Assembly: GCF_003121985.1 (NCBI RefSeq)
Contig: NZ_QEWP01000006.1
Span: 1 to 64,000 of the forward strand
Length of the DNA stretch: 64,000 nucleotides
Direction of reading: 5' to 3'
Source of the DNA: Marinilabilia rubra
Lineage (GTDB): Bacteria; Bacteroidota; Bacteroidia; Bacteroidales; Marinilabiliaceae
The number at the start of each line of letters is the position of its first letter. Within the stretch, counting starts at the first letter, position 1. Of this stretch, positions 63,542 to 64,000 are shown piece after piece. A program made the position numbers and the translations under genes. The notes under the pieces were generated by a model, which saw only the letters and a program-made list of their open reading frames with translations, was not told the origin of the DNA and did not search any database.

Positions 63542-64000
63542 TCAGGACCTGCTATCCACGAAAATTTCATTAATTCGCTTTTTTAGTTCCTGAATTTCTT
63601 GTTCTACAGGCTGTTTTTTGTCGAGAACATGAACAACGATGGCGTCCTCAGTCATAACGGTGCTGGCTGTACCAGGGAGCAGACTAATAATCCAGACAAG
63701 AACCAGTGTTTTTCGCCGGTCCTGGTCGTGTTTGATGGTTATAAAATCCGGATCTATAGGAACAGTTCGGAAAAAGACGCGTCGGGCTACATCCCAACCA
63801 CCTCTTAAGGCGGTTATGAGAAAAAAGGGAAAAAACCGAACGACTCCCAGGGGCCTTAAAACCCATTGACCGGGGGGTACAGTATAGATGCTGATAGCGG
63901 TAGTAGCCGCTATAAAAAGAACCACAAACCAAATGTCGCTGAGATGGTCTCCCCTTAACAATACCAGCCAACCTCCGGTGAATATAACAAATCGCAGGAG
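63542..64000 (-). CDS. Cation/H+ antiporter subunit E (MrpE/MnhE), start outside window
   Basis: 152 codons are present in frame to the window edge, so the start lies just beyond 64000; the family is usually about 160 aa. Two to three hydrophobic helices at the N-terminus (FVIFTGGWLVLL, DIWFVVLFIAATTAISIY, VLRPLGVVRFFPFFLITALRGGWDVARRV) followed by the MnhE hallmark IDPDFITIK and LLPGTASTVMTEDAIVVHVLD. Subunit of multi-component Na+/H+ antiporters; the other mrp/mnh genes should follow outside the window. Confidence 0.9.
   Translation of the reverse strand, partial: LLRFVIFTGGWLVLLRGDHLSDIWFVVLFIAATTAISIYTVPPGQWVLRPLGVVRFFPFFLITALRGGWDVARRVFFRTVPIDPDFITIKHDQDRRKTLVLVWIISLLPGTASTVMTEDAIVVHVLDKKQPVEQEIQELKKRINEIFVDSRS

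Overview
The window looks like chromosomal DNA of a Bacteroidota member, probably a free-living or sediment Bacteroidales/Marinilabiliales-type organism. The grounds are a SusC/SusD pair with a SusR-like regulator, several TonB-linked receptors, families largely confined to this phylum (Lacal_2735/DUF6435, TIGR03643/DUF2805, DUF6261), TAnnTTTG-type promoter boxes and weak Shine-Dalgarno sites. Placement below phylum is inference. There is no prophage, CRISPR array, transposase or conjugation gene.

Layout. 1-3.7 kb: YceI, 2-amino-3-ketobutyrate CoA ligase, a PfkB/adenosine kinase and a tRNA-Asn preceded by a broken tRNA copy. 4-9.7 kb (minus strand): a run of small membrane proteins around an ECF sigma factor, ending with a VOC protein, a barrel and a TPR protein. 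10-16.6 kb: an M19-dipeptidase-like hydrolase, a YfiR-family protein, a TonB-dependent receptor and a convergent barrel. 17-18.8 kb: DUF6261 behind a degenerate repeat block, a possible 48-aa ORF and strong terminators. 18.8-23.4 kb: a GH13 alpha-glucanase, a ChaN/EreA-like secreted protein and a lipoprotein esterase. 23.8-28 kb: a LytS/LytTR two-component pair, convergent with two paralogous barrel proteins, one carrying WG repeats. 28.3-37 kb (minus): a surface-polysaccharide cluster (two flippases, a glycosyltransferase, CapA, an asparagine-synthase-like amidotransferase, a NodB-type deacetylase). 37-44 kb (plus): an AspT/YidE-type transporter, PBP1C and a GH3 beta-glucosidase. 44-52.4 kb (minus): two small conserved proteins, then a PhoD-like phosphatase, an alpha/beta hydrolase, a TonB-linked barrel and two Spy-like proteins. 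52.6-62.5 kb (minus): GH16, SusD, SusC and a propeller/Y_Y_Y/LuxR regulator, best read as a beta-1,3-glucan (laminarin-type) utilisation locus. 63-64 kb: a small Cys-rich protein and the truncated gene of a cation-antiporter MrpE subunit.

Working together: the glucan locus would sense oligosaccharides with the membrane-spanning regulator, bind and import them with SusD/SusC and cut the polymer with GH16; the GH3 enzyme 9 kb away could finish to glucose. The GH13 enzyme supplies a separate alpha-glucan activity.

The most unusual content is partly between the genes. The window holds (i) 16-bp hairpins, two of which sit inside a broken tRNA-Asn copy, (ii) three tracts of 7-bp tandem repeats, (iii) five copies of a ~130-bp inverted-repeat element and four further singleton palindromic elements, all without a transposase, and (iv) a block of adjacent exported proteins (45-52 kb) that share Arg/Gly-rich low-complexity segments. 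That block is my best candidate for an undescribed system.
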